A DNA stretch of 8,636 nt, taken from NCBI GenBank assembly GCA_023394255.1, contig JAEXAZ010000268.1:1-8636 (forward strand). Reading direction: 5' to 3'. The translations under genes and the position numbers were made by a program. A model generated the notes under the pieces. That model did no database searches, was not told where the DNA came from, and saw only the letters and a program-made list of their open reading frames with translations. Shown here piece after piece: positions 1-7,000 of the stretch. Numbering within the stretch: the first letter of the stretch is position 1; each line of letters starts with the position of its first letter. The DNA is from Bacillota bacterium. Lineage in GTDB: Bacteria; Bacillota; Clostridia; Oscillospirales; Ruminococcaceae.

Positions 1-578
1 ACCACATGGGATGTAATCCCTCCCTGTTCCGTAATGAAACCGCGCAGATAGGTTTTATCGATTTTTACAGTATCCTCCGGGGTCAGATCCTCTGCCACCA
101 GAAGAAACGGCTCCCGCAGTTCTTGAATCCGGGCCTGCGCATCTTCTATTCCATTCAGGCGGCGGATCAACTCATCACAAACATTGCAGATATCCTGTCC
201 GCGCTCTTTCAGGTACGGGTCTTTCATTGCGGAAAACTTTTTGCTGACCTTTTGCTTTTCCTGCTCGATCGCGTAATCGATTGACAGATGGCTTTCGCGC
301 ACCGCCTGAATCGGCTTTTTGAAAAAGATTTCGTCGCGGGCAATGTCCTGATACGCTTTCAATATTTTCGCCGCATCCGACCCTGAACTGTCCAGCGCTT
401 TCTGATAGAGCTTTTCCAGTTCCTCAGAATATTCCCGCTGAATCCCCCGGAATCGTTCTACTTCCCCTTCGCTGTCGGTCACTGTTTGTTTTTGGAAGAC
501 TGGCCGTTCCTTTTTCACAACTGCTGCCTGGTACAGCTCTTGGCCCCCTGCTCCTGCCAGACCGATATATTTTTCCAT
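1..578 (-). CDS. ptsI: PTS Enzyme I (phosphoenolpyruvate-protein phosphotransferase), N-terminal part, cut by window edge
   Basis: Enzyme I takes phosphate from phosphoenolpyruvate onto a histidine and passes it to HPr in the cytoplasm, the first step of PTS sugar uptake. I translated 192 residues from ATG 578. They show the helical HPr-binding insert (roughly residues 35-140), then the hallmark LVAEDLTPEDT and RGFITEQGGITSH, where His191 (codon 6-8) matches the phosphorylated histidine of the family. The window ends two codons later, so the PEP-binding C-terminal half is missing from view, not necessarily from the genome. The start is supported by GAGGG six bases upstream of the ATG. The first 20 residues (KYIGLAGAGGQEL) are glycine-rich but lack the usual ASPG.A.G motif, so this is a divergent Enzyme I, perhaps dedicated to one transporter. 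It is the third gene of a ptsH-regulator-ptsI run and overlaps the regulator frame by 155 bp. Confidence 0.93.
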   Translation of the reverse strand, partial: MEKYIGLAGAGGQELYQAAVVKKERPVFQKQTVTDSEGEVERFRGIQREYSEELEKLYQKALDSSGSDAAKILKAYQDIARDEIFFKKPIQAVRESHLSIDYAIEQEKQKVSKKFSAMKDPYLKERGQDICNVCDELIRRLNGIEDAQARIQELREPFLLVAEDLTPEDTVKIDKTYLRGFITEQGGITSHV

Positions 579-2661
579 GCTCATCCCTCATTTCAAATTT
601 GTTGATTTGCTTAATTCCTTCCACATGTCCCTTGTCGCTAAAATACCGGTAGATGCTTTCCAGAACAGCCCAGTGCGAATAGGAATTCTTAGTTGCCATT
701 CCGATCAGGATTTTGACAGGCTTGCCATCTTCGCAAAGAAGTCCGTCGGTGTGATCCAGCGCTATGCAGATATCAATTTTCGGATTTGCGTCTCCCTGTA
801 GCGGAAAGTGGATTAGCAAAACATCCTGCTGTATCCGATAGGTTTGGAGTTTTTTATTTTCCAGAAGATTCAGCATTCTCTGTTCCAGACGCTGGCTTGC
901 CGCCCCGGAACGGAGCAGCTTGCTGCAATACCGGATGGTATCCCGCAGATCCGCGTGTTCCGGAAGCAGATAAATTTGATTTTGTTCAATTTTTTCATAA
1001 AATATATCGTTTGTGGCGCGTGTGCGTTCTCCCCGTTCCTTTTCCTCAAAATAGCGAAACAGGTTAAAATAGAGCTGGTCTGTTCTAATTTTGCTGTCCG
1101 CACTTTTTTGTGCCAACATAATAATCTCCTGAATCATTTTGTCGTACCGGGCAATGGATTTATCGCCTTTTAGAATTTCCATGATGCGCCGCTGCTTTTG
1201 TTCTGTAATAATTGGCCCGGTTTCAATAATCTTATTTCCCGCCTGTTCGTGAAAGCGTTCCTTTAGCGGTACCAGAGAAATCACCAGGGCATAATCCCCA
1301 AGCATCCACTCGCGCAGCTTTTCATAACTGATGACCCGCAGATCCAGGGAAAGCCCGAACATATCCTCCAGTTGGCCCTTCATCAGTTCCGCCACCGCCA
1401 GATTTTCCGCGCCGACAATCAGCACTTTCCGGCTGTCCGTATTTTCTTTGATTAAATATTTTTCTGAAAGGTTGCTGACAAAATAAACACACAAATAGGC
1501 CAGCTCATCCTCCGAGATTTCATTGACCGGCAGATTCATATGCGTCGCCCCAACCGCCTTGCGCGTAAAATCAAAAACATATGAATACATGGCTTTAATG
1601 TCTTTCACCAGCGGGTTTTTATCGGGGATTCCATATTTAATGCGGTAATACATCGGGCGGATATGATGGCTTAGCTGCCGCTGCAATCGTCCGCGATTGG
1701 GAAAAGACAGGCATGCGATACGCTCAAAGTTTAGAACCAGTTCCTCCGCAAACCCCGCAATAAAAGAATCTTCCTGCTCCTGCGATAGAAAATCCGTTGT
1801 CTGGATTCCTAAAAACAGAGTGGTTATATAATAGGTCTCCTGCATTGCTACCTCCACTCCGTGAATGCGGAGCTTTTGTAGGCTGAATTCCACGGACCGG
1901 AAGGAAAGACTTTTCATCAGAGCAAGCTGCTCGTCGCTGCTCAGTTGGATGATATTTTCCTTACAGCTCCGAATCCACGAGACCTGAATCATCAGTTTGA
2001 TCAGAGCAATGTTGGAAAGGATATAGTCCCCATGAATATCCGTTTCATACTGTTTGATCAGGCATCGGCACAGTTCGTTGAAATCGATCTCGTTTTCATA
2101 GAGCCGCACCAGGCTCGTTTGCAGAAAATGGTTGATCTGCGTCTGCCCAGCAGGACTGGCCAGCAATTGAAACTGCTCCCCCAGCATTTTACGGATGGTC
2201 ATTTCTTCGCCCAAAATTACATAACCGGATTTGGACGTGCTGTTCAGGGTGAGCCCCCATTGCTCCAGCTCTTCTCTGATTGCCCGGATATCGTTCAGAA
2301 TCGTGTTTTTGCTGACTCCGGATTTCTTTATCAGTCGATTGATGGTAATTGGGCAGCTGGAAAGCGCAATAAATACAAGCTCCAGAGCACGTCTTTCCTC
2401 CACAGAAAAAAAATACTCTGCAACCTGCCTGAGCTGTTGTTCAAGCAATGCAACATCCGAGACTTCCAACCGGATCACATGGCCGGAGAGCACCACTCTG
2501 CCAAGCGAGCCCATTTTTAGCCAATCGTTGATTTTTTCCAGTTCATAATACATGGTTCGTTTACTCACGCTCAGTTTCTCCAGAAACCCCTCCGTGGATA
2601 AACCATTTTGTGCTGTCATGAGGAGCCGTAAAACATAAGTCTGTCTGCTGCTTAGTTCCAT
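424..2661 (-). CDS. PRD-domain PTS-regulated transcriptional activator (MtlR/LicR/ManR type)
   Basis: Phosphorylation-controlled activator of PTS sugar operons. From ATG 2661 it has 745 residues. Seen in order: HTH (about 3-48, with SVSKRTMYYEL), a second Mga-like HTH (about 88-148, SGVSKNTILNDIRAI), PRD1 (about 170-290), PRD2 (about 298-405, with HHIRPMYYRIKYGIPDKNPL and EDELAYLCVYF), an EIIB-like domain (about 410-500) and an EIIA-like domain (about 548-690, DVLLIHFPL with His618). PRD2 keeps its first histidine (332/333), but Tyr393 stands where the second is expected; PRD1 seems to lack both, and the EIIB-like domain has Gly417 where a phosphorylatable Cys is usual. A GTG six bases upstream is also in frame, but AGGAGG abuts it and lies six bases before ATG 2661, which decides the start. 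Residues from 695 on are read out of frame through ptsI, are rich in R/S/G/P and do not look like a domain, so the native end is probably near 578-590. Confidence 0.9.
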   Translation of the reverse strand: MELSSRQTYVLRLLMTAQNGLSTEGFLEKLSVSKRTMYYELEKINDWLKMGSLGRVVLSGHVIRLEVSDVALLEQQLRQVAEYFFSVEERRALELVFIALSSCPITINRLIKKSGVSKNTILNDIRAIREELEQWGLTLNSTSKSGYVILGEEMTIRKMLGEQFQLLASPAGQTQINHFLQTSLVRLYENEIDFNELCRCLIKQYETDIHGDYILSNIALIKLMIQVSWIRSCKENIIQLSSDEQLALMKSLSFRSVEFSLQKLRIHGVEVAMQETYYITTLFLGIQTTDFLSQEQEDSFIAGFAEELVLNFERIACLSFPNRGRLQRQLSHHIRPMYYRIKYGIPDKNPLVKDIKAMYSYVFDFTRKAVGATHMNLPVNEISEDELAYLCVYFVSNLSEKYLIKENTDSRKVLIVGAENLAVAELMKGQLEDMFGLSLDLRVISYEKLREWMLGDYALVISLVPLKERFHEQAGNKIIETGPIITEQKQRRIMEILKGDKSIARYDKMIQEIIMLAQKSADSKIRTDQLYFNLFRYFEEKERGERTRATNDIFYEKIEQNQIYLLPEHADLRDTIRYCSKLLRSGAASQRLEQRMLNLLENKKLQTYRIQQDVLLIHFPLQGDANPKIDICIALDHTDGLLCEDGKPVKILIGMATKNSYSHWAVLESIYRYFSDKGHVEGIKQINKFEMRDEHGKIYRSGRSRGPRAVPGSSCEKGTASLPKTNSDRQRRGSRTIPGDSAGIF

Positions 2662-2667
2662 TGTCAC

Positions 2668-2673
2668 CCTCCT
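2668..2673 (-). promoter_or_regulatory. Ribosome binding site of the PRD regulator (decides its start)
   Basis: AGGAGG on the minus strand, six bases before ATG 2661. It directly abuts the in-frame GTG at 2667, leaving no spacer, so initiation at the ATG is favoured over the GTG. Confidence 0.8.
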
Positions 2674-2712
2674 GTTATATTGATAACGGCATTCATCTGG
2701 ATGTCCGCAGAA

Positions 2713-2976
2713 TCAATCGGGAAGATGATCCAGAAAATGCGCTACTTTTGTCCCTGCCGTCGTTTCATCCGGTCCTTCCACCAGTAAGGTCAATTTGGTC
2801 CCTTGATAAACCTCCCCGCTCAAAATACTGATAATGCTTTTCGCATTGATTTCTTCTCCCTCCTCTGTCGTCAAAAGTATTTCGCTTTCAAACTGGCTGC
2901 AAAATTCTACAAGCTCCGATGCAGGCCGTGCATGAAGCCCTGTTTTGTTTCGGATGGTAATTTTGTTTTGATACAT
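2713..2976 (-). CDS. ptsH: HPr phosphocarrier protein
   Basis: HPr carries phosphate from Enzyme I to the sugar-specific EIIA proteins. The 87-residue product is the usual HPr length. It contains TGLHARPAS with the phosphorylated histidine at exactly position 15, and INAKSI with Ser47 in the place of the regulatory Ser46 of Gram-positive HPr (one residue is inserted between the two). The following segment, SILSGEVYQG, departs from the common MGVMSLGAAKG, as in specialised HPr paralogues. ATG 2976 is chosen because AAGGTGG lies eight bases upstream and because it puts His at 15; the open frame extends to 3072, but that extension crosses the predicted -10 box. The gene is first in a minus-strand run, 51 bp ahead of the regulator ATG. 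Ser47 suggests that HPr kinase could act on it, which is inference. Confidence 0.93.
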   Translation of the reverse strand: MYQNKITIRNKTGLHARPASELVEFCSQFESEILLTTEEGEEINAKSIISILSGEVYQGTKLTLLVEGPDETTAGTKVAHFLDHLPD

Positions 2977-3036
2977 CTGGTGCCCCACCTTTTTAGCAAT
3001 GTTTGTTATTGTCTTTATTAACATTTTTTCATTTAC

Positions 3037-3065
3037 ATCATAATACTTATTGTTTAATTTGACCA
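3037..3065 (-). promoter_or_regulatory. Predicted sigma-A promoter of the ptsH operon
   Basis: On the minus strand, TGGTCA (3060-3065, 4 of 6 to consensus) and TATGAT (3037-3042, 5 of 6) are separated by 17 bp in an AT-rich stretch. The start of transcription would be near 3030, leaving a leader of about 54 nt before ATG 2976. The weak -35 box is what one expects of an activator-dependent promoter. Confidence 0.55.
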
Positions 3066-3075
3066 TTACCAATTT

Positions 3076-3088
3076 AGTTCATGGAACT
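3076..3088. promoter_or_regulatory. Short dyad upstream of the ptsH promoter, possible activator site
   Basis: AGTTC-ATG-GAACT, a perfect 5-bp inverted repeat whose edge is 10 bp upstream of the predicted -35 box. This is a usual position for a PRD-type activator. Assignment to the regulator encoded in the operon is inference. Confidence 0.3.
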
Positions 3089-3102
3089 CTGCCCGCTCTG
3101 TG

Positions 3103-3112
3103 CAACTAGTTG
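3103..3112. promoter_or_regulatory. Perfect 10-bp palindrome upstream of the ptsH promoter
   Basis: CAACTAGTTG is self-complementary and its centre lies about 25 bp from the centre of the neighbouring dyad at 3076-3088. Both contain TAGTT. It may be a second half of an operator region. Confidence 0.25.
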
Positions 3113-3220
3113 TTCTTTTCCCCGTGCGAGATACAATTCTTTGCGTAGAAACCGGGTTTTGGGCCGCTGATTTCACAAATAACAGAAAAATTTGGGGAAG
3201 AGATTATAAAATCTTTCGCA
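3113..3220. other. Intergenic stretch without recognisable gene
   Basis: This is the rest of the 371-bp gap between ptsH (2976) and the transposase stop (3348). I see no coding potential with a ribosome binding site, no tRNA and no convincing terminator. Only a weak AGATT/AATCT inverted repeat at 3201-3214 stands out. The stretch carries the left flank of the insertion sequence. Confidence 0.5.
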
Positions 3221-3226
3221 ATCAGA

Positions 3227-3247
3227 ACCCCACGCAAAGCGTGGGGT
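3227..3247. repeat. Right-end subterminal hairpin of the IS200 element
   Basis: A 9-bp perfect stem with an AAA loop (core CCCCACGC-AAA-GCGTGGGG). It shares loop and inner stem with the hairpin at 3963-3979, as expected for the TnpA recognition structures of IS200/IS605 ends. Confidence 0.75.
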
Positions 3248-3256
3248 ATGAACAAC

Positions 3257-3271
3257 GGCCCCGTAGGAGCC
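3257..3271 (-). repeat. Small hairpin in the tnpA 3' region
   Basis: Minus-strand GGCTCC-TAC-GGGGCC forms a 6-bp stem with one U-G pair in RNA. It is one of four consecutive hairpins between the tnpA stop and the right end of the element. Confidence 0.4.
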
Positions 3272-3283
3272 ATAATACCAGCC

Positions 3284-3301
3284 GCGCCCCAAAATGGGCG
3301 C
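3284..3301. repeat. Small hairpin in the tnpA 3' region
   Basis: GCGCCC and GGGCGC form a 6-bp perfect stem around a 6-nt loop (CAAAAT). It lies between the terminator-like hairpin at 3317-3345 and the element's right-end hairpin. Its role is unknown. Confidence 0.45.
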
Positions 3302-3316
3302 ATAAGGTGCATAATG

Positions 3317-3349
3317 AGTGACGCCAACCGCACGTTGGCGTCACTTTTT
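3317..3349 (+). terminator. Strong hairpin with T-run, plus-strand terminator facing into tnpA
   Basis: A 12-bp perfect stem (arms 3317-3328 and 3334-3345, with GACGCCAAC as inner arm) and a 5-nt loop is followed on the plus strand by TTTTT. It should stop transcription entering the element antisense to tnpA. On the minus strand no T-run follows, so it is less likely to end the tnpA message itself, although the stem would lie just behind the tnpA stop and could protect the 3' end. Confidence 0.6.
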
Positions 3350-3854
3350 ACTTTCTGATTTCACTGTCAGCCGGTATCTCCGGCGAGTCATCTTCGAGTT
3401 CCGGTAAATTTTTGAATGGGTCTTCGAACTCTTTAAAACTTAGTTGGTCTGCCATGATGTCTTCCGCTTCTTGATTTTTGATGTATGCTTGTACTGCTTT
3501 TTTGTTCGCACCTACGGTGCTCACGTAGTATTCTTTTGACCAAAATACCCTCCTACCATACTTGTACTTCATGTTCGCGTATCGCTCAAAGATGATAAGC
3601 GTGCTCTTCCCTTTCAGATATCCCATGAAATCTGACACTGCAAGTTTCGGCGGTATTGATACCAGCATGTGGATATGATCTGGCATTGCGTGTGCCTCGA
3701 TAATCTCTACATGCTTAAAATCACAAAGCTGCCGCAGAATTTTCCCTATGTCTTTCCTTAATTGCCCATATATTATTTTGCGGCGGAATTTTGGTACAAT
3801 TACGATGTGGTATTGACATTTCCACTTTGTATGCGATAGGCTTTTCTCGTCCAT
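3348..3854 (-). CDS. tnpA: IS200-type transposase TnpA (Y1 HUH single-strand transposase)
   Basis: TnpA nicks and rejoins single-stranded DNA at hairpin ends as a dimer. From ATG 3854 the protein has 168 residues. It shows the HUH motif in MPDHIHMLVSIPP (His60, His62), the family block FMGYLKGKSTL, then FWSKEYYVSTVG, and the catalytic tyrosine in AYIKNQ (Tyr124). An acidic tail (LPELEDDSPEIPAD) makes it slightly longer than enterobacterial IS200 TnpA (about 150 residues). All catalytic residues are present, so it may be active. The start at 3854 follows family alignment; the nearest SD-like sequence, AGGGGG, is about 13 bases upstream, rather far, and the open frame continues to 3905. That SD can be buried in an RNA stem (3865-3927), which fits the known poor expression of IS200 transposases. 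Confidence 0.93.
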   Translation of the reverse strand: MDEKSLSHTKWKCQYHIVIVPKFRRKIIYGQLRKDIGKILRQLCDFKHVEIIEAHAMPDHIHMLVSIPPKLAVSDFMGYLKGKSTLIIFERYANMKYKYGRRVFWSKEYYVSTVGANKKAVQAYIKNQEAEDIMADQLSFKEFEDPFKNLPELEDDSPEIPADSEIRK

Positions 3855-3864
3855 TGTTATGGAT

Positions 3865-3934
3865 GAACCCCCTTTTGCTCCTTGTGCGGTTGGCGTTACC
3901 CGCATCTATTTTAGCAAAAGGAGGTTCTTTTTTT
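3865..3934 (+). terminator. Stem and T-run at the tnpA leader (plus-strand terminator; SD-hiding stem in tnpA mRNA)
   Basis: Arms 3865-3879 and 3913-3927 pair over 15 positions with one C-A mismatch on the plus strand, followed by seven T residues (3928-3934). The 33-nt loop is long for a terminator but contains a 4-bp inner stem (3886-3889 with 3900-3903). On the minus strand the mismatch becomes a G-U pair, and the stem contains the AGGGGG Shine-Dalgarno sequence of tnpA. Confidence 0.5.
3908..3916 (-). promoter_or_regulatory. Extended -10 box, possible tnpA promoter
   Basis: Minus-strand TGCTAAAAT matches an extended -10 element (TGn plus TAAAAT, 5 of 6). No clear -35 box is seen. Transcription would begin near 3901, inside the loop of the SD-hiding stem, so such a message would lack the anti-SD arm. 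Confidence 0.3.
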
Positions 3935-3962
3935 CCACATCAACGCTATCGCTAGTCTGTCC

Positions 3963-3979
3963 CACACGCAAAGCGTGTG
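3963..3979. repeat. Left-end subterminal hairpin of the IS200 element
   Basis: CACACGC-AAA-GCGTGTG, a 7-bp perfect stem with the same AAA loop and ACGC/GCGT inner stem as the right-end hairpin at 3227-3247. It lies 28 bp beyond the stop codon of the DUF5107 gene. Confidence 0.75.
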
Positions 3980-4006
3980 CCTGTTTTATCTCTGAAGATG
4001 ATGATT

Positions 4007-7000
4007 TTAAACCTGCCAAATTATTTTATCGAATGTGAAAATGCGGAATTCATTGTGATCCAGAGAACGTGCAAGGTCGATTGCCTGTTTTGCTTCCAAA
4101 GTCCGCCCCAAACCTAAGAGAGCATATGCTTTAAGGATATACCCTTCCATTTTATTAATCTTCACAATATCATATTCAAAGGGGGTCGGAGTTGGCGAGC
4201 CTACGCCAAAGTACATATATTTATCAGTATTGCAAAGAATCTGTTCCGCAGAATCCAACATTTCCTTCAGCACCTGCTGCGCTTCCGAAAAGCGAAACAA
4301 TTTCTGCAGAGCAAGGGCCCGAAACATAGAAAGCTCCGAAACAACGGCTTTATACGCGCTGGCTTCCTCATAGGCTTTCTTTGCATCTTCTTTTCGATCC
4401 TGCGCTTCATACAGGCAACCCAAAAAATAGTAAATATGGGACTCCTGCGCAAAATAACTTTTTGCTTCCCCATATTTATGAGGGATTATTGTACCGTCCA
4501 GATAATCCTTTTCCGCACCTTCCTTATTTCCCGCCTGCGCCTTCTGCATTCCGGACAGTACATGCATCCATGCATGCTGGCGGGTCAGTTTCCCTTCTCC
4601 GCCCTCATAGATATGGAACGTCCTGCCAAGCGACATTCGGATCGCCGTCTCATAATCCTCCATCAGCGTATGTAAAATGATTTTATCCAGATAGCAATCG
4701 TCCCTGCGTTCCGTCAGTTCCGGGTATTTTTCATATAACGCAAGCCGCTCCCGAGGAATAATACCCGAATTTTTCAGCAGCTGCTGCAACTCATAAAGAA
4801 GGCGGGGGTCATTTGGCTTTAACGCCAAAGCTTTTTCCATGCAGATCCGTGCACCTTTGAAATCATGCCGTTTATCGAAATAAGCCAAAGCCAGATTCCG
4901 GTAAGCGTTCGCGAAGCCTGGATCGATCCTGATTGCCGCTTCCCACTGCTCTATGGCTTTATCATAACAGAAGCGATCATAAAAGAGGCATCCCAGATAA
5001 TAATGCGCACGGGAGGCCTGCGGGTCCATTTTGCAAACCTCCGATAAGACCGCAATATCCTCAAGCCTGGATGGAAAACAAAGGCCTCTGCATTTATCCC
5101 CTTTGCGGTAACAAGCGGAGGGATCTTCCCCCATAAGGGACCGGCAATGGCCCTGATAATAATACGCCAGTGGATATTCCACATGGATAAAGTCCAGCAC
5201 CGCCAAAGCATCCGCAACAAATCCGCTTCTCAAATAATCGCAAACCAAATCCAAATCGTTTTCCGGTTTGCATCCGAAAATCCGGTCTGTTTCTTCCTGA
5301 AGATCAGACGCAAGCTTTTTTTCCCCCAGCTGGGAAGCCGCAAATACCTGCTCTACCCTTGACCAAAGGTCCAATTTATCCAGATTTGAAGTGCTTTGCG
5401 ACAGGGCAAACGCTTCCTGCGGTTTGCCAAGATTGCGCAGGATTGCGGCTTTCAGGTTCAAAGCCCTCAAGTGGCCGGCATTCGTCGCTAAAGACAATTC
5501 CAGCTTTTCTAGGGCGGCGGGAAATTCCCCGTTCAAAGCATCGATCGTTGCCAGCTCATAATAAGCGGCGCTCCGGTAGTCATAATTCCAAATTACCTTA
5601 TTAAATAATTCGGCCGCCGTTTCAATATTTCCAAGATAACGCAGCGCTAACCCCTTTAAATAAAACGCTTCCGTATCAACCGGATGCATATTTCTGGAAA
5701 CAAGGCGCTCAATCGCTTTGTCACAATAATTTATACAGTCCTCAAAGCGTCCGTCTTTTAATGAGAGACGGGCCATCGCCGTATTGCATCGGATTTCTCC
5801 GGGATCCCGTTTAAGCGCTTCCAGATAATAATCCCTCGCATCATAGGTATGATGCTTATATTGCTCCAAATGCAGCCCGTTGATAAACAATTCGTCCAGC
5901 GTCTCAATCTCGTTTGGCCGTACCGCTGGGGTTCTCGGCGTAACGGGAGCGCGCTCCCCGCGCTTGGGCTGCCGGTATGCAATCAATTGTTTCCCCTGTC
6001 CGTCAGTAACTGTTATTTTCAGGGTTTCCATTGACCATCCGTCTTCCATCCGGATCCGCCTTACATAGGGCGCCGCCGGATCAAAATCCGCCACTTCTTC
6101 CCAAACCGGCTCCCCGCAGTTAAAAAGAGCTATCCGTCCTTGAGGAAAGCTTCCGGTGGCGTGGAAACCGATCAGCAGATGGTCTCCCTGCGCCTCCATG
6201 TTAACCGCGCCGTCAATCGTCACGTTTTTGACATCCCCTATTTCCCTCACCGGATACCAATATTGCGTAAACGTCTTTGTTTCATATGGCATGATCCAGG
6301 TAAAATCCGGTTGGTTATCCGTGTAAGCACCCGTCATCAGCTCTACATAGGGGCCGTCCTCATCGGTCAGATTGGAGCACCACATATTCCCAAAATCCCC
6401 TTTTCCCCAATGGAACAGCTTTTTCCCGGGCACAACCGTATGATCCGCAAAAGCGACAATTCCTTTTTTCTTTTTTCTGTCATACCCTGCCACAAAATCC
6501 ATGTCGGACTGGTCCTGTGAGATCATAAAAGAGGAATTGACGGAAATGGAATTATAGTCCGACAAGTCGGTACCTGTTCCGTAGTCATAGGGGCGGGCGG
6601 TTTGATAGATTCCTTTGGCAATCGGCCACCCGATAACGGCACGGCGGTCATGGTCATTCACCCATTCCGTATCGGGCGGAAAAATGATTTTATAGTTTTC
6701 ATTGACCGGAACAGCCAGATTGGCCCACCACATGAAAGGCTGTATAAAAGGGGTTCGGTTATATAGCCGTACCTCGGCCTTGATATAGGAACGGCCTGGA
6801 CAGAGGGTGATCCCGGCCATCCCTTTCATACGGTTTAAAGGTTCCACCTCTCCGATCCAGGCAATTTTTTCGCCGTTTCCCTTTTCTTCTATGGCCGCTT
6901 CCAATGGCATAAAGGTGGTTGGACGGTGATGCTGCGGCCAGTTGAACTCGATCCCTCCCGAGGCCCAGGGGCCGGCAAGACCAATCATTGCCGGTTTGAT

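Larger units (their letters stand above)
3807..3934 (+). ncRNA. Possible cis-antisense RNA over the tnpA start (art200-like)
   Basis: On the plus strand inside tnpA there is an extended -10 box TGGTACAAT (3792-3800), giving a start near 3807. A perfect TTGACA (3813-3818) also occurs, but with only a poor -10 sixteen bases on (GATAGG). Transcription would run antisense to the tnpA start codon and SD and could end at the stem plus seven T residues at 3865-3934. IS200 of Salmonella is known to carry a cis-antisense RNA in the same place. No good -35 is seen for the first promoter, so the exact start is uncertain. Confidence 0.35.
3220..3990 (-). mobile_element. IS200-type insertion sequence (IS200/IS605 family), tnpA only; ends approximate
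   Basis: The element has one HUH/Y1 transposase gene, no tnpB, and subterminal hairpins at both ends with the shared core ACGC-AAA-GCGT: 3227-3247 (right end relative to tnpA) and 3963-3979 (left end). Members of this family transpose as single strands recognised through such hairpins and make no target duplication, so the exact borders cannot be fixed from one copy. About 770 bp is a usual size for IS200. It sits between the DUF5107 gene and the ptsH operon and appears intact. Confidence 0.8.

Noticed and set aside
1945..2520. 191-codon open frame on the plus strand opposite the PRD regulator
   Set aside because: It is antisense to a clear multi-domain gene, has no ribosome binding site and its product resembles no family.
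2977..3072. 32-residue N-terminal extension of HPr starting at 3072
   Set aside because: It would cross the predicted -10 box, has AT-rich non-family sequence, and would move His15 to position 47; AAGGTGG lies properly before ATG 2976.
3106..3333. Open frames of about 75 codons on both strands between ptsH and the IS
   Set aside because: They span the IS right end and hairpins, have no ribosome binding site and no recognisable product.
3855..3905. Longer TnpA starting at 3905
   Set aside because: The extra 17 residues have no family match and come from the structured leader; family alignment starts at ATG 3854, though the SD spacing there is not ideal.
3227..3979. The repeated ACGCAAAGCGT sequences as a CRISPR or dispersed repeat
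   Set aside because: Only two copies, each a hairpin at one end of an IS200 element, with the transposase between them.
3220..3990. tnpB or another passenger gene in the IS
   Set aside because: No second reading frame of useful length exists inside the hairpin-bounded element; it is tnpA only.
6140..6520. 126-codon plus-strand frame opposite the DUF5107 domain
   Set aside because: Shadow of a strongly supported gene on the other strand.
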